In this document: positions 11,952 to 23,003 of the stretch, one piece after another
Numbering within the stretch: position 1 is the stretch's first letter
Layout of the letters: the number at the start of each line of letters is the position of its first letter
Source of the DNA: Papio anubis
Lineage: Eukaryota > Chordata > Mammalia > Primates > Cercopithecidae
Assembly (NCBI RefSeq): GCF_008728515.1
Contig: NC_044996.1
Coordinates: 119,742,189-119,806,188 of the forward strand
Reading direction: 5' to 3'
DNA length: 64,000 nucleotides
Translations under genes and position numbers: made by a program
The notes under the pieces: model-generated
The model's database searches: none
Told to the model about the DNA's origin: nothing
The model's input: the letters and a program-made list of their open reading frames with translations, nothing else

Positions 11952-12790
11952 CACTCTTCTAAATAACCTTTGGGTTAAAGAAAATATCAAAATAAGCCAC
12001 TGTCCCTTTAGCTAGAAATGCTAATGAGATTAAAGCACACATTATATAGAAGACAACCAAAGTCGAATTCAGAGGAAAATACACATATGAGTAAACAAAA
12101 ATGATTAAAAGCAAAGGACCAAAAGTCCATTCGAGGAACAAGAAATGGAACAAAATGCCCATGAAAGAAGAAAGGAGTTCCTGATGATATAGAAAATAGT
12201 AAAACAAAAAGTATATTCTTTAAAAAGAAAAATAAACGAGATCTTATAAAACAAAAAAATAAATCAATTTTAATGCCTAAGAATTACTTCAACAACCTGG
12301 CCCTGTATCAGACAATTTTATAGTTATGTTCATTCTATATTATAAGGGACAGATAATTCCCATACTGTATCAACTATATCCAATCAGAGAAAAGGAGTCA
12401 AATCTTCTCAATTCACTTTATAAGTCTAACACATTTCTGATTCCACAATGTTGCAACAGTAGCACGTACACACTGACACACACACACACACACACACAAA
12501 TCAATATTAATATATCCAATAAAAATTCTCAGCAAGTTTTTAGCAAATCAAATCTAAAATGTAATCTTTCTTAAAATAAGCATTTAAAAAAATCCTCCAA
12601 AACAAACTTTTATTCCAGGAATTCAATAGTTATTTAATATGAAATTTCTCTTCCATAAGAAACTACATGCTGGCCACATAAGTATCAAGTCAATACTGTG
12701 TTAAATCTATTTAACAAAAAACAAAATAATTTTAAGCAAACCAGGAGAAAGAAGACAAATTTATAATTATTTCCAGGATATTCTACCCAG
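11952..12790 (+). mobile_element. Highly diverged L1M ORF2 remnant (tentative)
   Basis: Short strings such as TAAATAACCTTTGGGTTAAA (11960) and ATAATTCCCATACTGTATCA (12351), in the right order, recall the ORF2 of old L1M/HAL1 elements. Divergence is high, frames are gone and the ends are guesses. A CA microsatellite interrupts it. Confidence 0.4.
12475..12498. repeat. (CA)n microsatellite
   Basis: Uninterrupted CA repeats except for one GA near the start; about 12 units. Confidence 0.9.
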
Positions 12791-12928
12791 AAAACTAAAA
12801 CATAAAATAAAATGAGTTATGCTATCATTTATATTGTATACATATAAAAATTAATAGTTTATCTGCATACTAGCAGTAGCCAGTTATAAAACATAAATGG
12901 TAAAAATTCCATGTATGATAGCACCAAC

Positions 12929-13048
12929 AAATATATGTGTATATATGTATATATACACACATAGATGTATGTGTGTATGCATATATGTGTATGCACACAT
13001 GAACAGAGATATAACACATATACACATGTGTATATGTATGTGTGTGTC
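12929..13048. repeat. Alternating purine-pyrimidine simple repeat (TA/TG/CA mixed)
   Basis: Degenerate mixture of TATA, TGTG and CACA steps over about 120 bp (ATATATGTGTATATATGTAT near 12931). The open frames on both strands here are by-products of the simple repeat. Confidence 0.85.
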
Positions 13049-15302
13049 ATACCTAGAAGTAACAAACCCTCAGTATCAATATGAAGTCTTCCACTTAATC
13101 TGTTCTTAATCCTTGTGCAGACTGCTCAACTCTTCTCCTTGCCCATACAAAGATGACCCTTCCCTTCAAGCCTATCCCAAGTTGCAAGCCAAGATCCACC
13201 TCTACCTGGTATCGCCTGTCTCCACACATTTATTCAATTCTACTTATTTTCATTTCTGGCCATAAGATCCTTCCCCATTGCCAGAAGTAATGAAACTTCC
13301 TTGGGTCCACTGAATAAACTCTTATGTAGGATGGACTTTTTAAGCATTAACTGATATGCTTATGAACTCTACTACACACTCTCACTTCATCCTGTACTTT
13401 CTTGTAACCACATGACCCCCATGCCATCATGAGTTGAGGCTGTAAGACATGCAATATATGAGACTATCATTAATCTTCAAGAATGAATATCATGATAGAA
13501 CCAGTCCCCATGAGATACAGAGTATAATACAACCCAGAGACAAGGTTCTCAGAGCTGAATAAAGAAGAAAACTGGTCCAAAGAGCCCCTGACAGCTCCCT
13601 GAGCCACTACTACATGAAGTGAAATGGGCCTGAATCACCCTGCAGCCTTGTAGCTTCTCCCTCCCACCTTTGTACATCTTGGGAAAAAGCCAACTATGTT
13701 CCCAAGTTGCACTCATGAGACCCCGAGTGCCAGTGGGAACTTTTCACCTTGCCAAATGCCAATGAGGAGGACAGCACAGATCACCTCAGTAGATACCAGC
13801 GTAGTTCACATGACCACAGCTGAGGCCTGGTGCCACCTCCCCACCAATGGCCACCTCGAAGTCACCCCCAGCCACCATATAGAGACATAATGCTACATAA
13901 ACTCCAGAACTTAGCTTCCATCTTGAAAAGAAAGATTAGAAGGGGGAAAATTCTTAATTAAGTGCATTTAAACCTTAAATAACTGCTTGTCCAGAACTTA
14001 CTACATTTAAGTTTTCTGCCACTAGAAAGACTGGGGGGTTAGAAGAGAAATAAGGCGAACTACAGAAAAATAGTCACAATTTTGTACACATAAAAACAGC
14101 ACTTGAAAATATTACATCCACTGCATCATAAAATATAAAGAAAAATTTCAATCAATGCAGGGGACAGCCATGTGATGGCTCAAAGTTGGCTCAGAGGGGC
14201 ATATTTTGGCTCAGATTTATGAAAACCTACAGATACTTCTCCCACAAGGAACAGCAGGAGAGAGGGCTCTATTGTCCATCTTTTAGGGCTAGTGGAAGGG
14301 CTGGGACGGAGTGATCACTTTTGCAATCTATCATTGTATGCAGTGTGACCAAGTGCAGTTCTGAACCACAACATTTCAAATTTGCTGATCCTGGGTTATC
14401 CACATTTATAGATAAAGGAGATTTAGGAAAGTAAAAGCATTCTAAAATCAACAGCTGGAAAAACAGAAAGAATAATAGAAAAATATATTTATGCAGATGC
14501 CTGGCAATCAGGACATTCTGCTTAAGATACTATCTGATGCCTGACAGATAACGAGGCAGTTCTAAAATTTTCCTTCCAGGCAGCTTAATTTCCATAAATT
14601 TCTGTTTGAGTATTAAACCCTTGTTACCTTATAAAAAGTTGAGTTTACTTAAAACCAATTATGGATATAGACACTCAATCACATTGTCCCTCAAATTATT
14701 TCATGTATCAAATAGATTCTAAGTAGAGCTTTGATATCTTTCTTTCCAGTCATCCTCAAATGAGTTTACTATAGCCACTTCTCTTCAAGAAATAGAAATT
14801 TAACTCAAGAGATTGAATACTAACACCTTCACAACTAAGTAGGAAGAGGATAACTTCACCTGTACATGGGGTTCTGAGAGGAGACTAGAGTAAGTGATTA
14901 AATTAAATTTGAGTGGTTGTGTGGGCCAATATTCTACTTCAGTAGGTTATTCCTACTGAACACAGGTGGTTTATTACAACTTGGAGAGGATTCCTGGAAA
15001 GCTAAGTATTTCTATGGGAATTTTAACTCACAGATAAAAATTTTGGACAATTTTTTCCTATTTATTCAACACACACTGCCAGGTAAATTAGAAGCTTCAC
15101 AGCTAGCTGAATGTGAGAAGTCAAACAGGTGTTAGACTTGCTTCATTCCCCCAACTGGTTCAGTTCCAGTTTCACTTGTAAGGGTCCAGCCAGAACCAGG
15201 GTCTCCCAGATAGCCAGTCCCATTATCATAAGGTCCAATAAATTCAAAATAATGCCTGAAGTTGACTACTTTCCAGAACTATGTCCAAAGAAAAATCTGA
15301 CT
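13049..15302. other. Unassigned intergenic sequence
   Basis: No repeat family recognised with confidence. 13500-13900 is richer in G+C than its surroundings and holds a 64-codon frame (13696-13890) with no recognisable domain. The string CCACTGAATAAACTCTT at about 13310 resembles the polyadenylation part of a retroviral LTR, but I could not place the rest. 14160-14450 is likewise unassigned. Confidence 0.55.
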
Positions 15303-15317
15303 AAAAGTTTCCAGCAA

Positions 15318-15622
15318 GGCCAGGCACAGTGGTTCACGCCTATATTCCCAGCATTTTGGGAAGCCAAGGCAGGAGTATCTTTTGAGGCTAGGAGTTCAAG
15401 ACCAGCCTGAGCAACACAGCAAGATCCTGTTTCAACCAAAAAATAAGTTAAAAAAAAAATTAGCCTAGTGTGGTGGTATGCACATGTAGTCCCAGCTACT
15501 TGAGAGACTGCGGTGGGAGGACTGCTTGAGCCCAGGAGTTCAAGGATGCAATGAGCTATGATTGTGCCACTGCCCTCCAGTCTGGGCAACAGAGCAACAC
15601 TCTGTCTCTCTTTAGAAAAAAA
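15318..15622 (+). mobile_element. AluJ
   Basis: Complete dimeric Alu beginning GGCCAGGCACAGTGGTTCAC with an A-rich middle and short A tail. Target duplication AAAAGTTTCCAGCAA is perfect (15303-15317 and 15623-15637). Divergence from consensus and the right-arm string GGAGGACTGCTTGAGCCCAG suit AluJ. A minus-strand frame over it is a by-product. Confidence 0.93.
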
Positions 15623-15912
15623 AAAAGTTTCCAGCAATCTCCAGAGCCACTCTTCAACAGAACCAAGATGATGCCAGAAGACTCAGTGATTAACGCTGGT
15701 CATTTGCTTTTCCAAAAATAACTCACTAGGCCCAGAAGAGGCAAAAGTGCAGATATACAACTGTCTCCCTCCCTAGAGGAGTACTCTGGCATTGGTAAGT
15801 CTTCCAGTGCCAAGCACGGCAGAAAGATGAAACCAATTTATAGGCTGGGCTCCATTCTAGTAAAACCACATGTTACTTTTACAGAAAACTAATGGGTTCT
15901 GAAATTCTACAT

Positions 15913-15951
15913 GCACACACACACAACAACAACAACAACAACAACAACAAA
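15913..15951. repeat. (CA)n followed by (CAA)n microsatellite
   Basis: About six CA units run straight into about nine CAA units. Confidence 0.93.
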
Positions 15952-16013
15952 GCCATCCTTTCAGTCCTTAGGTTCACATCAGTTAACAAGGTTAAAGAAC
16001 CCTGGATGTTACT

Positions 16014-16902
16014 TCAAAGTGTAATACAAGGCTATAGTAACCAAAACAGCATGGTATGTATAAAAATAGAAACATAGATGAATGGAAAAGAAGAGAAAAC
16101 CCAGAAATAAAGCCACATACCTACAGCCAACTGATCTTCAAAAAAATCTACTGGGGAAAGCATACCCTCTTGAATAAATGGGGCAGGGGAAATTGGGCAG
16201 CCATTTACAGAAGAATGAAACTGCACCCCTATCTCTCACAATACACAAAAATTAACCCAATGTGGATTAAAGATTTATATGTAAGACCTTAAACTATAAA
16301 AATTCAAGAAGAAAACCTAAGAAAACTTCTGGACGTTGGCCTAGACAAAGTATTCATGAATAAGGCCTCAAAAGTAAATACAACCAAAACAAAAATAGAC
16401 AAATGGGACTAAATTAAACTAAAAGCTTCTGTACAGAAAAAGATATGATCAACAGAGTGAACAGACCACCAGACAACCTACAAAATGGGAGAAAATATTT
16501 GCAAATTATGCATTCAACAAAGGACTCCAGAATCTACAAGGAACTCAAACAACTCAACAACAACAACAGATGCCCACAAGTAGCCCCATTAAAAAGTGGG
16601 CAAAGGCATTATCCTAAGCAAATTAATGCAAAAACAGAAAATCAAATACTTCATGTTCTCACTTATAAGTGGGAGCTAAACATTGGGTACACATCAACAT
16701 GAAGATGAGGACAACAGACACTGGGGAATACAAGAGTAGAAAAGGAGAAAGGGGAACAAGGGTTGAAAAACTTCCTATTGGGTACTATGCTCACCACCTG
16801 GGTAATGGATCAATTGTACTCCAACCCTCAGAATCATGGAATACACCTCTGTAAGAATTCTGGACATGTACCCCCTGAATCTAAAATAAAAGTTAAAAAA
16901 AA
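16014..16902 (+). mobile_element. L1 fragment: ORF2 piece joined to a 3'UTR (L1PA13-16 grade)
   Basis: 16014-16608 follows L1 ORF2 from the AAGGCTATAGTAACCAAAAC block to the point ATTAAAAAGTGGGCAAAGG. The next base jumps about 550 bp ahead in the consensus to ATTATCCTAAGCAAATTAAT, then follows the 3'UTR to AATCTAAAATAAAAGTT and a short A tail at about 16902. Frames are broken (for example a stop in the block KTIKIQEEN at about 16292). A (CAA)-like run at 16557-16567 interrupts it. Confidence 0.85.
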
Positions 16903-16914
16903 ATAACAATTATG

Positions 16915-17040
16915 GTTATTTTTTAAAGTGGGAAAAAGACATGAGCAGATATTTTTCAAAAGAAAACATACAAATGGCCAACGGATATATGAATAAAAAT
17001 GCTCAACATCACTAATCACCAGGGAAATGCAAATTACACA
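16915..17040 (+). mobile_element. L1 ORF2 piece lying downstream of the 3'UTR (out of order)
   Basis: AAAGTGGGAAAAAGACATGA and onward (CAAAAGAAAACATACAAATG, CTCAACATCACTAATCACCA) is the ORF2 sequence that should directly follow the piece ending at 16608. It is instead found after the 3'UTR and A tail. The 3'UTR block may have inserted into an older L1, duplicating AAAGTGGG.AAA, or the copy may be rearranged. Confidence 0.8.
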
Positions 17041-17096
17041 TATATATGCCACAGTAAGAAGAGCACAGCACCTGAAAAAGGTACCCAAGCTTCAAA

Positions 17097-17551
17097 TGAA
17101 TTAGTTTGCTAGGGTTGCCAAACTAAGTACCATAAACTGAGTGGCCTCAACAACAGATTTTTATTGTCTCACTGTTCTGGAGGCTAGAAGTCTGAGATCA
17201 AGATGTCAGCACCTGAGATCAAGGTGTCAAGGCTAGGCTTCCCCTGAAGGTGCTCAGGAAGGATATCTTCCAGGCTTCTCCCCTAGCTCCTGGTAGTTCT
17301 TTGACTTGTAGCAGCTTAACTCCAATCTTTACATGGTATTCTCCTTGTGTGTGTGCACCTGTCTGTTTGTCTCTAAGTCCAAATTTCCCCTTCCTATAAG
17401 GACACAGTCATATTGGATTAGGGCTTGCTTTAAAGACTTCATCTTTACTTGACCATCTGCAAAGACTCTATATCCAAACAAGGTCACATTCACAGGTGTT
17501 TGGAGTCAGGACCTCAACATATTTTGCTGGAACACAATTCAACCCATAACA
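17097..17551 (-). mobile_element. MLT1-type LTR (ERVL-MaLR), minus orientation
   Basis: Starts TGAATTAGTTTGCTAGGGTT and ends AATTCAACCCATAACA, the reverse complement of the usual MLT1 start TGTTATGGGTTGAATTGTGT. Internal strings CACTGTTCTGGAGGCTAGAA and TCATATTGGATTAGGGCTTG agree. Flanked by TCAAA (17092-17096) and GCAAA (17552-17556), a probable 5-bp duplication with one change. Confidence 0.88.
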
Positions 17552-17729
17552 GCAAAGTGCATATGTATACATTCTCAATCTGCATACATGTCTTCCCTTC
17601 CTCTGATATTCTCTTTCATTATTCCTCAAAACTCAGCATTAAGAACAATCATTAAGGCTGAATTCAAAAAGTTTAGAAAAATGAAAAAGTTTTTAGTGGA
17701 AAAACTGGAAAAATCATATAAAGCCTGTA

Positions 17730-17882
17730 GATTAGTTAACAGCATTTTAGCAACATTAACCTTATGGTTTTGACGAGATGGTAGCATTACAGAAAACTGG
17801 GTGAAGGGGACATGAGAACTCTACTGTATCTGCAACTTTTCTATAAATCTAATATTTTTTCAAAATAAAAACTAAAGAAAAA
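17730..17882 (+). mobile_element. L1M (older LINE-1) 3' tail
   Basis: ACTGGGTGAAGGGGACATGA, then TCTGCAACTTTTCTATAAAT, then TTTTTTCAAAATAAAAACTA is the conserved 3' end of L1MC/L1MD-grade elements. Only the tail is preserved. Confidence 0.7.
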
Positions 17883-18010
17883 GTTTTATGATCCCAAATC
17901 CAGAAATTTGATAATGATTCAAGCTGAACTACTCCATGATTTTGAGGAATAAGCTATTTAGATGCATATATTTTGGTAGAGTTTAATCCTTTATACTCAG
18001 TATATTCCTT

Positions 18011-18055
18011 TGTGAGGATGGATGAATGGATGGATGGATGGATATAGATAGATAG
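18011..18055. repeat. (GGAT)n / (GATA)n microsatellite
   Basis: GATGGATGAATGGATGGATG and onward, followed by ATAGATAGATAGG. Confidence 0.88.
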
Positions 18056-18298
18056 GGCTTTCTTAGGGGAAAAAAATTCATGTAGCAGTTTTCCCATTGC
18101 TTATATTGATTTAAATGCAAAATATTTTGTCAACGATTTAAAGAGAAAGAGTAAATGACCTTTAAATGAGCTCCAGTTACATACATATATAGACATGCAT
18201 CTACATCCATCCAATCTTCTTTGGCTGACCAACTCTACTCCCTAAAATACTAGTTAATGTTAAATTTACAACTGATAAAGTGTGAATGGAATTACTGA

Positions 18299-18320
18299 AT
18301 TGTGTGTGTGTGTGTGTGTG

Positions 18321-18379
<59 letters not shown>
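18299..18379. repeat. Compound microsatellite (TG)n(TAGA)n(CAGA)n
   Basis: Three pure tracts in series: TG at about 18299-18320, TAGA at 18321-18363, CAGA at 18364-18379. CAGA is one base change from TAGA, so the last block looks like a point-mutated unit that then expanded. Confidence 0.95.
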
Positions 18380-18629
18380 CTGTTCAAATATGTAATTCCT
18401 TTCTAAATAACACTGTAAAACTTTATTTTCCTAGGCCATATCAGCACTGGGTGGGGGTAGCAAGGGCTTCCATGACCATCAAAATGTGTTTGGTTCCTGG
18501 GTCCCCCAAAATAATGCTACTTGGACTGTAGGTTCTCAAGATACTCTCCCTTCATGAATTACTCCTAAATACTCCTCTATGATTGTAGGAGTTTTTTCAC
18601 TGCTGTTAATCCAATCTCTCTCTTCTTTC

Positions 18630-18800
18630 AAGCCAGACAGCCTAAGTTTGAATCTCTACTCAACTCAACTCTGGGTAAATCGTTTTCCCTCTCTGGATAT
18701 CAGTTTCTCCATCTCCAATAGCACTGATTCCTCTCTCAAATGCTAGATTTTATTAAATGTTCCCGACACATAGTAAGCACTTAGAAAATGGTTGAAAGAA
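18630..18800 (+). repeat. MIR, plus orientation
   Basis: AAGCCAGACAGCCTAAGTTT, then CTGGATATCAGTTTCTCCAT, then GACACATAGTAAGCACTTAG follow the MIR consensus in order. Confidence 0.8.
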
Positions 18801-18879
18801 TAGATAAGGTAGTCATATAATCCTGATTTCAATCCTTAGCAGCTGTGTGTGATCCTGACACATCACTGACACATCCTGA

Positions 18880-19110
18880 CACAAATTCAAGTTTGAATCC
18901 CAAGTAGTTGTATGTGATCCTAACATCTCCTATGTTCATTTATTCATTTATCAACTGTAGATAATAATGGTATCTACAATGGTATCTATATCAAAGGGGG
19001 ATGTGAGGACTAAAATGAAACACCTACGCAAAGCATTAGCACAATGCTTGGCCAGTGAGCCCCATATACACATTTATTATTATATGGTTGTTATTATTAT
19101 GATTAATCAG
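18880..19110 (+). repeat. Second MIR-like SINE, plus orientation
   Basis: AAGTTTGAATCCCAAGTAG, a TAATAATGGTATCTACAA middle, then GCAAAGCATTAGCACAATGC and a TTATTATTAT tail fit a second MIR copy next to the first. Just upstream, 18850-18885 has a short imperfect tandem of TGACACATC. Confidence 0.6.
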
Positions 19111-19324
19111 CCTGTGAGAGAGCCCAGTCGTACAACTGCAAGGGTTGCTGGCTTTTTCGTCATTGCTTCTGTGCTCTTTCAGCAGTCATAAGGGTGCCTG
19201 AGAAGGGAAAATCATCTCTCTTCAGCCAGGAAATGTCACTATGGCTTCAGAACACAAATGCCAGCTGGTTCTTTCTGTGTCTATACACCTGTTTCCTGAG
19301 GCGTTGGAAAGTGCTCCCTGGACC

Positions 19325-19482
19325 TTTGCTGCTCAAAGTTGGTTCAAGGACCAGCATCATCATCATCATATAGGAGCTGGTTAGAAATGCACACCCTCAA
19401 GCTCCATCTAGACCTATTGAATCACAAGTTGCATTTTAACCAGATCCCCAGGTGACTTATATGCACAATAAAGTTGGAGGGA
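19325..19482 (+). mobile_element. MER5A-like hAT-Charlie MITE
   Basis: TGCTCAAAGTTGGTTCAAGG, CTGGTTAGAAATGCACACCC and TTAACCAGATCCCCAGGTGA follow the MER5A consensus, with a small CATCAT expansion near 19357-19370. The 8-bp target duplication was not identified. Confidence 0.75.
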
Positions 19483-21372
19483 CCTCTAGTCTGGAGCTTG
19501 CTGGGTCCTTTGAGAGATACAACCCAATGCTGGATTTCAAGATACCTTCCCCAACTCCACACTTAACTCTATCCACCCCAGCTTTCTTAGATGTCGGAGT
19601 GGAGTTCATGCCCTCTGGTCTCTTAGTACCTACCCATCACCCACTTCTGCCTTCCAGATTATTTCAGCTTCCATTCATTTTTATTTCTTAGTCTTTCTAA
19701 TTATATCCCCTTACTACAACTGGATAAGATTTCTAATATATAAATCAAGTTTATGCTACCCATCCACATTCTGAGCATTGCAGTGTTTTAAGTTTCAGAA
19801 CAATTCCATTGCTTCATCTAAACAACACATAATAAGGCCCTGAAACTAATAAAACTGTTCAAGAAAACTCAAACATTTTTCACCTTGAAAAATGTTTTTA
19901 ATGTACTTTCAGACATTACAATCTGCCCAGTCACACTTTATTAATACCTATATTGCTAATATAGGAATAAACATTTTGTGTTATAGTTCCCCAAAACAAT
20001 CTTCCACAATACAAATCACTTAAATTTCTATTAAGTATAAATACATCTCCGCTTTGGGAATGTAGTTTTGACTATACATCTCATAAGGATTTTCAGCGTT
20101 TACGTATATAATAATGTAATTAAACTGGAAGGTTAGATATAATAGTTTAATATCTAAGCTATCCTTATTCAAAGAAGCTTCATAATAAAGATTTATTTTT
20201 GCAAATATTTATCAGAGGGTAAATAAGGGTATTTTTCCTACCCTTTCCATCCATATCAAGTATATTCATTGGAATAATAGGCAAGGTATTAGGAGATATT
20301 GCTTATATTCATTTTAATAAAGTACATAAATAAAGACATAAAACCTATTATGTTTCACTGGCAGCAGAATCTCATCCTGGAAGGTTACCCAAAGCTCTAT
20401 GACAATTTCAAGGACATTCTGCTATAAAAGCATAGAAATCTCATGTTTGTGGAATTGTTAAGATTATTCTGTGCATTTCTTTACCTGTGTTTATTTATCT
20501 ACATTATAACCACACTGATCTTCCATGTAGAGTTGGAAGAGAAAAACATAATGAAAAAAAGCTTTCCATGTTATATACCCCAATGCAAAATGGGTTATAT
20601 TGAAATGCCAATGTTAAGCCAACAACTTTAAAGATAAAATGAATAAATAAATTTATACAGCAAAATGTATACCTTCTCCTCTCATTCATGACCTCATTCA
20701 TGAAGACAGACATGAATAATGATGATGGAGATGAATAAGGAGGGGGAAGGACAAAGCCTCTTCCTACTCTCATAACATCAGTGAAGAGTTGGGGGAGTTG
20801 GAGAGATGAGAGTGGACAAGGGATGCTTCCATTTTCTGAGTTATTAATCCCTTCAAGGAGTAAGATATACACCTATCACCTTGAAGTGTCTTCTTATTTA
20901 TTTTTTAACCTAGACTCCATAGACAATGTGTGGAAATTCTACCTTACAATCTGAAATGTTCAGACTCAATGTGGTAAGAATAAAAGGAAAACATCAGCAT
21001 TCTGAAAGTCAGGTGCAGTAAATTTAAAAGTCTTACTCAGAATACCCATTGACATGTTGTAATCTGTCCACAGTGGTCAGGCAAACAGAAACTATTTACT
21101 TCTGGGTCTGGCACTTAAAACTAGCAACTGGGGAATACAGATGAGAACGTTTTTCAATTTGTTTCAACTTCTTTTTCACCATCTGAATAAATGATTTTTT
21201 TCTGACTAAATTATAACAATCTACATATTTTATCAGTATCTATATTTGCTATCTCTGCATTCAGTACTTTGACTACTCTCTCCCAAATCCCTGAATCCTT
21301 CACCATATTTTAATAAGTAACAATTCCTAAAATGCTTTTACCACTAGATTTACAGTAGTATGTGCAAATCTC
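19483..21372. other. Unassigned AT-rich intergenic sequence
   Basis: No repeat or gene recognised. Open frames at 20443-20631 (+) and 20504-20872 (-) overlap on opposite strands, lack recognisable domains and look like chance frames. Confidence 0.6.
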
Positions 21373-21386
21373 AAAAGCAATGCAGG

Positions 21387-21656
21387 ATGGGTACAAAAAG
21401 CAAAATGAATATGACTTACTATTTGATAGCACAACAGGGTGACTGTAGTCAATAATAACCTAACTGTGCATTTTTAAATAATTTTAAAAAGTAACTAAAT
21501 TGTTTCTAATACAAAAGATAAATGCTCGAGGGGATAGATACCCCAACTTACATGATTTGATTATTATGCATTGCATGCCTGTATCAAAACATCTCATGTA
21601 CCCCATAAATATATACACTTATAATGCACCCACATAAATTAAAAATAAATTTTTTA
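21387..21656 (+). mobile_element. Strongly 5'-truncated L1 (about 270 bp of 3'UTR, L1PB/L1MA grade)
   Basis: CACAACAGGGTGACTGTAGT to TACCCCATAAATATATACAC and an A/T-rich tail. Flanked by AAAAGCAATGCAGG (21373-21386) and AAAAGAAATGCAGG (21657-21670), a 14-bp duplication with one mismatch, so this is an independent short insertion. Confidence 0.87.
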
Positions 21657-21794
21657 AAAAGAAATGCAGGGTAAAAGACACAAGACAGGACCTAAAGTAG
21701 GATTTGAATCGGAAGGTGCACAAAGAAGCTTTTGGTAGCATATGTGGAAATCTCCCATATCCTGAGTATTGTGATGCTTATATAAGTACATAAG

Positions 21795-21880
21795 GCTGTC
21801 AAAACATCAAAATGTAAACCTAAAATTAGCCTGTTTTATTGTATATAAATTATAAAACAATAAAATTGACTTTAAAAAAA
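21795..21880 (+). mobile_element. L1M 3' tail fragment (tentative)
   Basis: TGTCAAAACATCAAAATGTA, then TTTTATTGTATATAAATTAT, then AACAATAAAATTGACTTT matches the tail of L1MB/L1MC-grade elements. Confidence 0.5.
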
Positions 21881-22646
21881 TTATTGCTCCATAGCCTTTC
21901 ATGAACCACCTCACCTATCCTAAATATTCCAAATTATGTTGATTCTTCTCTTCTTTTAGCCTCATCTAATAGTTTTCCATTATGCTCCCATCTTCATACC
22001 CCTCATATTCCAATAACCATATAGTATATCTTCTAAATATATTATTTTTTCATATTTCTGCTAAATATCAGACTAGTAAGGATTTAAAAACTCATAAAAT
22101 TCAACTATCTAATCTTAAATGCTCTCCTAATGTGAAATAGGCTATGTCCTATTTTTATCACTTGGTTAATCCAGAATCTGCCTATTTCTAATTCTAGCCA
22201 CTGAATCCAATCATGTCTTTTACAGTCATATCCAAAAAACTTAGTTATACCTCCCAACATAATCATTCAAGTATTTGACACATGAATACATGAAACTGAT
22301 CATAGTTCCCTCAATCCTTACACTCTTCAAGCTGAATATCCTCAATCGTTTCTTCTTTTACAAAAGCTAAAATTCTCCAATACTAACTTCTTGTTGAGCT
22401 CTTGATATCCTCATCGTGTCAAGGTATGTGTTCACATCCTTAACTATGCATCTGTGTGAGATTACTCTGTTAGTCCAGAGGACAAAACTATAATCAATGA
22501 GTCAAATTTGTAAGCAAAACTATTTTTGCTTAATGAAAGAAAATTTTTTTCTAACAATCTAAACTGCCCCTAAAGGTAACATTCAAGCAAAGACTAGGTC
22601 ATTATCAGATACAGATAATATAACTTTATATTTCATTAAAGTTGTA
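21881..22646. other. Unassigned intergenic sequence
   Basis: AT-rich sequence up to the MST provirus; nothing recognised. Confidence 0.6.
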
Positions 22647-23003
22647 TGATATGGATTGGCTTTGTGTCCCCACCCAAATCTCACCTTGAATTGTAATCCC
22701 ATAATCCCCACATGTCATGGGAGGGACCCAGTGGGAGGTAATTGAATCATGGGGGCAATTTCCCTCATGCTGTTCTCAAGATAGTGAGTTCCCAGAAGAT
22801 ATGATAGTTTTATAAGTGCCTGGCATTCTCCCTACTGACATTCTCTCTCCTGCCACCCTGTGAAGAGGTACCTTCTGCCATGATTGTAAGTTTCCCAAGG
22901 TCTCTCCAGTCATGTGGAACTGTGAGTCAACTGAACCTTTTTCCTTTATAAGTTACCCAGTCTTGTGTATTTCTTCATAGCAGTGTGAGAACGGACTAAT
23001 ATA
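22647..23003 (+). repeat. MST 5' LTR
   Basis: Starts TGATATGGATTGGCTTTGTG and ends ACGGACTAATATA. Contains the MST strings CATGTCATGGGAGGGACCCA and TGAATCATGGGGGCAATTTC. Confidence 0.92.

Noticed and set aside
13696..13890. Small gene in the GC-richer stretch
   Set aside because: No recognisable domain, no splice or promoter signals that can be trusted, and no evidence beyond an open frame of 64 codons.
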